Source of the DNA: Ridgeia piscesae
Taxonomy: Eukaryota; Annelida; Polychaeta; Sabellida; Siboglinidae
Length of the DNA stretch: 64,000 nucleotides
Assembly (NCBI GenBank): GCA_025642075.2
Contig: JAODUO010001198.1
Coordinates: 257,501 to 321,500, forward strand
Direction: 5' to 3'
Shown: in pieces, positions 63,401-64,000 of the stretch
Position numbering within the stretch: the stretch's first letter is position 1
Layout: each line of letters begins with the position of its first letter
The notes under the pieces: model-generated
The model's database searches: none
Seen by the model: only the letters and a program-made list of their open reading frames with translations
What the model was told of the DNA's origin: nothing
Made by a program: the position numbers and the translations under genes

Positions 63401-64000
63401 CAACAGCACTGCTACCACACATCAAGACGAAGTGGTTCTTAGAACACCACAGTAAGGTACAAATGATAATGCCTAATGTTTCAGGCATCATGGTCACTTA
63501 CCACGACTAACAATGATGCTCCCAGAATTCAATATGCATAACAGACAGAGGAGGCAGTATGACAGATTTAAATATCCTTACTTTACAAACAGAGAACAAG
63601 GGTTTTGCCCACTCTTCAAGGGTGTAACATGCCTGCCACAGAGCACTCACATGTGTCTTCCTATCTCCCCTATTGTCAGCAGGGCCAGAAGTCTGACGGA
63701 CTCAGACGACTTGGGGCTCTGAAACACCACAACCAGTACACGTCATTCGAGTGTCACAAAGTTGGGTGACAACCACAGCTGCACCACGTCAACTGTCCTT
63801 GTTGTCACCAGCAGATGGCACCTGGCAGTCACAATCACTGGTGACTGTAAAGACCTGTATGCATACTCAATTTGTCAAAATCACGTATTGACTACATTAC
63901 CATAGTAATCATGATTGTAGTTTCGTCTGTACTTGTGTGGTGCGTTCACTGACCTGGATGTCGTTGATGAACTGGGCGATGTCAGTGGAACTGTGGTTTG
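54458..64000 (-). CDS. CAND1: CAND1 (cullin exchange factor), C-terminal half, cut by window edge
   Basis: HEAT-repeat protein that binds unneddylated cullin-RBX1 and swaps substrate receptors of SCF-type ligases. Eleven exons are present: 63954-64000 (partial), 63651-63718, 63042-63136, 62121-62224, 61384-61442, 59634-59823, 58998-59186, 58216-58287, 57564-57735, 55465-55611 and 54458-54588. They join in phase to 424 codons including the stop; about 800 N-terminal residues lie beyond the window. Diagnostic blocks: [90 protein letters not shown] and the C-terminal [14 protein letters not shown]. It matches vertebrate CAND1 closely. Three introns hold tandem arrays, one seeded by the 57564 donor and one touching the 59823 acceptor. 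Confidence 0.95.
55965..57597 (-). repeat. Minisatellite of a CAND1 exon/donor junction (unit up to 44 bp)
   Basis: In CAND1 sense the full unit reads CTGTCCTATCTCTGTCC, TGGCACAGTCCTGGAGT, then GTAAGTGGTG. The first 34 bases are the end of the exon at 57564 (coding [10 protein letters not shown]) and the last ten are its donor and intron start. The array overlaps the exon. About 40 full or shortened (about 30-bp) units follow, in larger blocks of roughly 420-500 bp that repeat about four times. Many keep GTAAGT; a class with AGAGAGTAAATG has lost it. Confidence 0.94.
59285..59405. repeat. 14-bp tandem repeat in CAND1 intron
   Basis: About eight imperfect copies of GTAGACACCACAAT. It does not overlap a splice junction. 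Confidence 0.85.
59825..60955 (-). repeat. 23-bp minisatellite reaching the CAND1 acceptor at 59823
   Basis: About 49 copies of a unit read on the plus strand as ACACAGGCTCGTCAGACAGG plus GTA, with variants (CATCAGACAG, CATACAGG, GGTCCATGG). The last copy in transcript order ends CCTGTGTCACCCAG, so the acceptor of the next exon is the edge of the array. The exon start GTCTG also resembles the GTCTGA inside each unit, which suggests but does not prove that the junction was the seed. Confidence 0.93.
61766..62070. repeat. 71-bp tandem repeat in CAND1 intron
   Basis: Just over four copies of a 71-bp unit beginning AAACTGTGAGGTACATAATT. It stops about 50 bases short of the exon at 62121-62224 and shares no sequence with it. 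Confidence 0.92.

Overview
This is a window of an animal nuclear genome. It holds intron-containing genes, abundant GT, AT and CT microsatellites, minisatellites and decayed transposons. A precursor of the egg-laying hormone / caudodorsal cell hormone family, which is characteristic of molluscs, points to a mollusc, probably a gastropod. That assignment is inference. No bacterial gene organisation is present.

Layout. 1-13 kb is mostly repeats: a foldback element (61-965), the hormone precursor (1711-2112, minus), a truncated LINE (2557-3365, minus), four tandem arrays, and a small Harbinger-like DNA element with a transposase remnant (9206-10062). 13.5-22.3 kb is adenosine deaminase (ADA, minus). 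It is head-to-head with an MPV17 family gene (22380-28833, plus). MPV17 converges on translation elongation factor eEF1A (29777-32635, minus; TATA box and TOP-type start near 33.6 kb). 33.6-38.2 kb is microsatellites and a LINE relic. Then come mitochondrial ribosomal protein S14 (38200-41532, plus), the CCCH/FG nucleoporin NUP42 (43852-52388, minus) with a rearranged partial 3' duplication (41771-43268), and the C-terminal half of CAND1 (54458 to the window edge, minus). I reconstructed exon chains by splice sites, phase and recalled family sequence. All phases close exactly; only one small NUP42 exon is uncertain.

The genes are not one pathway. Apart from the hormone they are housekeeping: purine catabolism, mitochondrial membrane and ribosome, translation, mRNA export, and cullin-RING ligase exchange.

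The most unusual signal is in the introns. Four tandem arrays, in four different genes, are built from copies of an adjacent exon-intron junction, carrying coding bases plus the splice site: ADA intron 6/exon 7 acceptor (47 bp unit), MPV17 exon 4 donor (23 bp), NUP42 exon 3 donor (17 bp) and a CAND1 donor (44 bp). A fifth array (CAND1, 23 bp) runs right up to an acceptor. The ADA and NUP42 arrays are also free of stops in all three sense frames over long stretches. This looks like a recurrent process that amplifies splice junctions into minisatellites.
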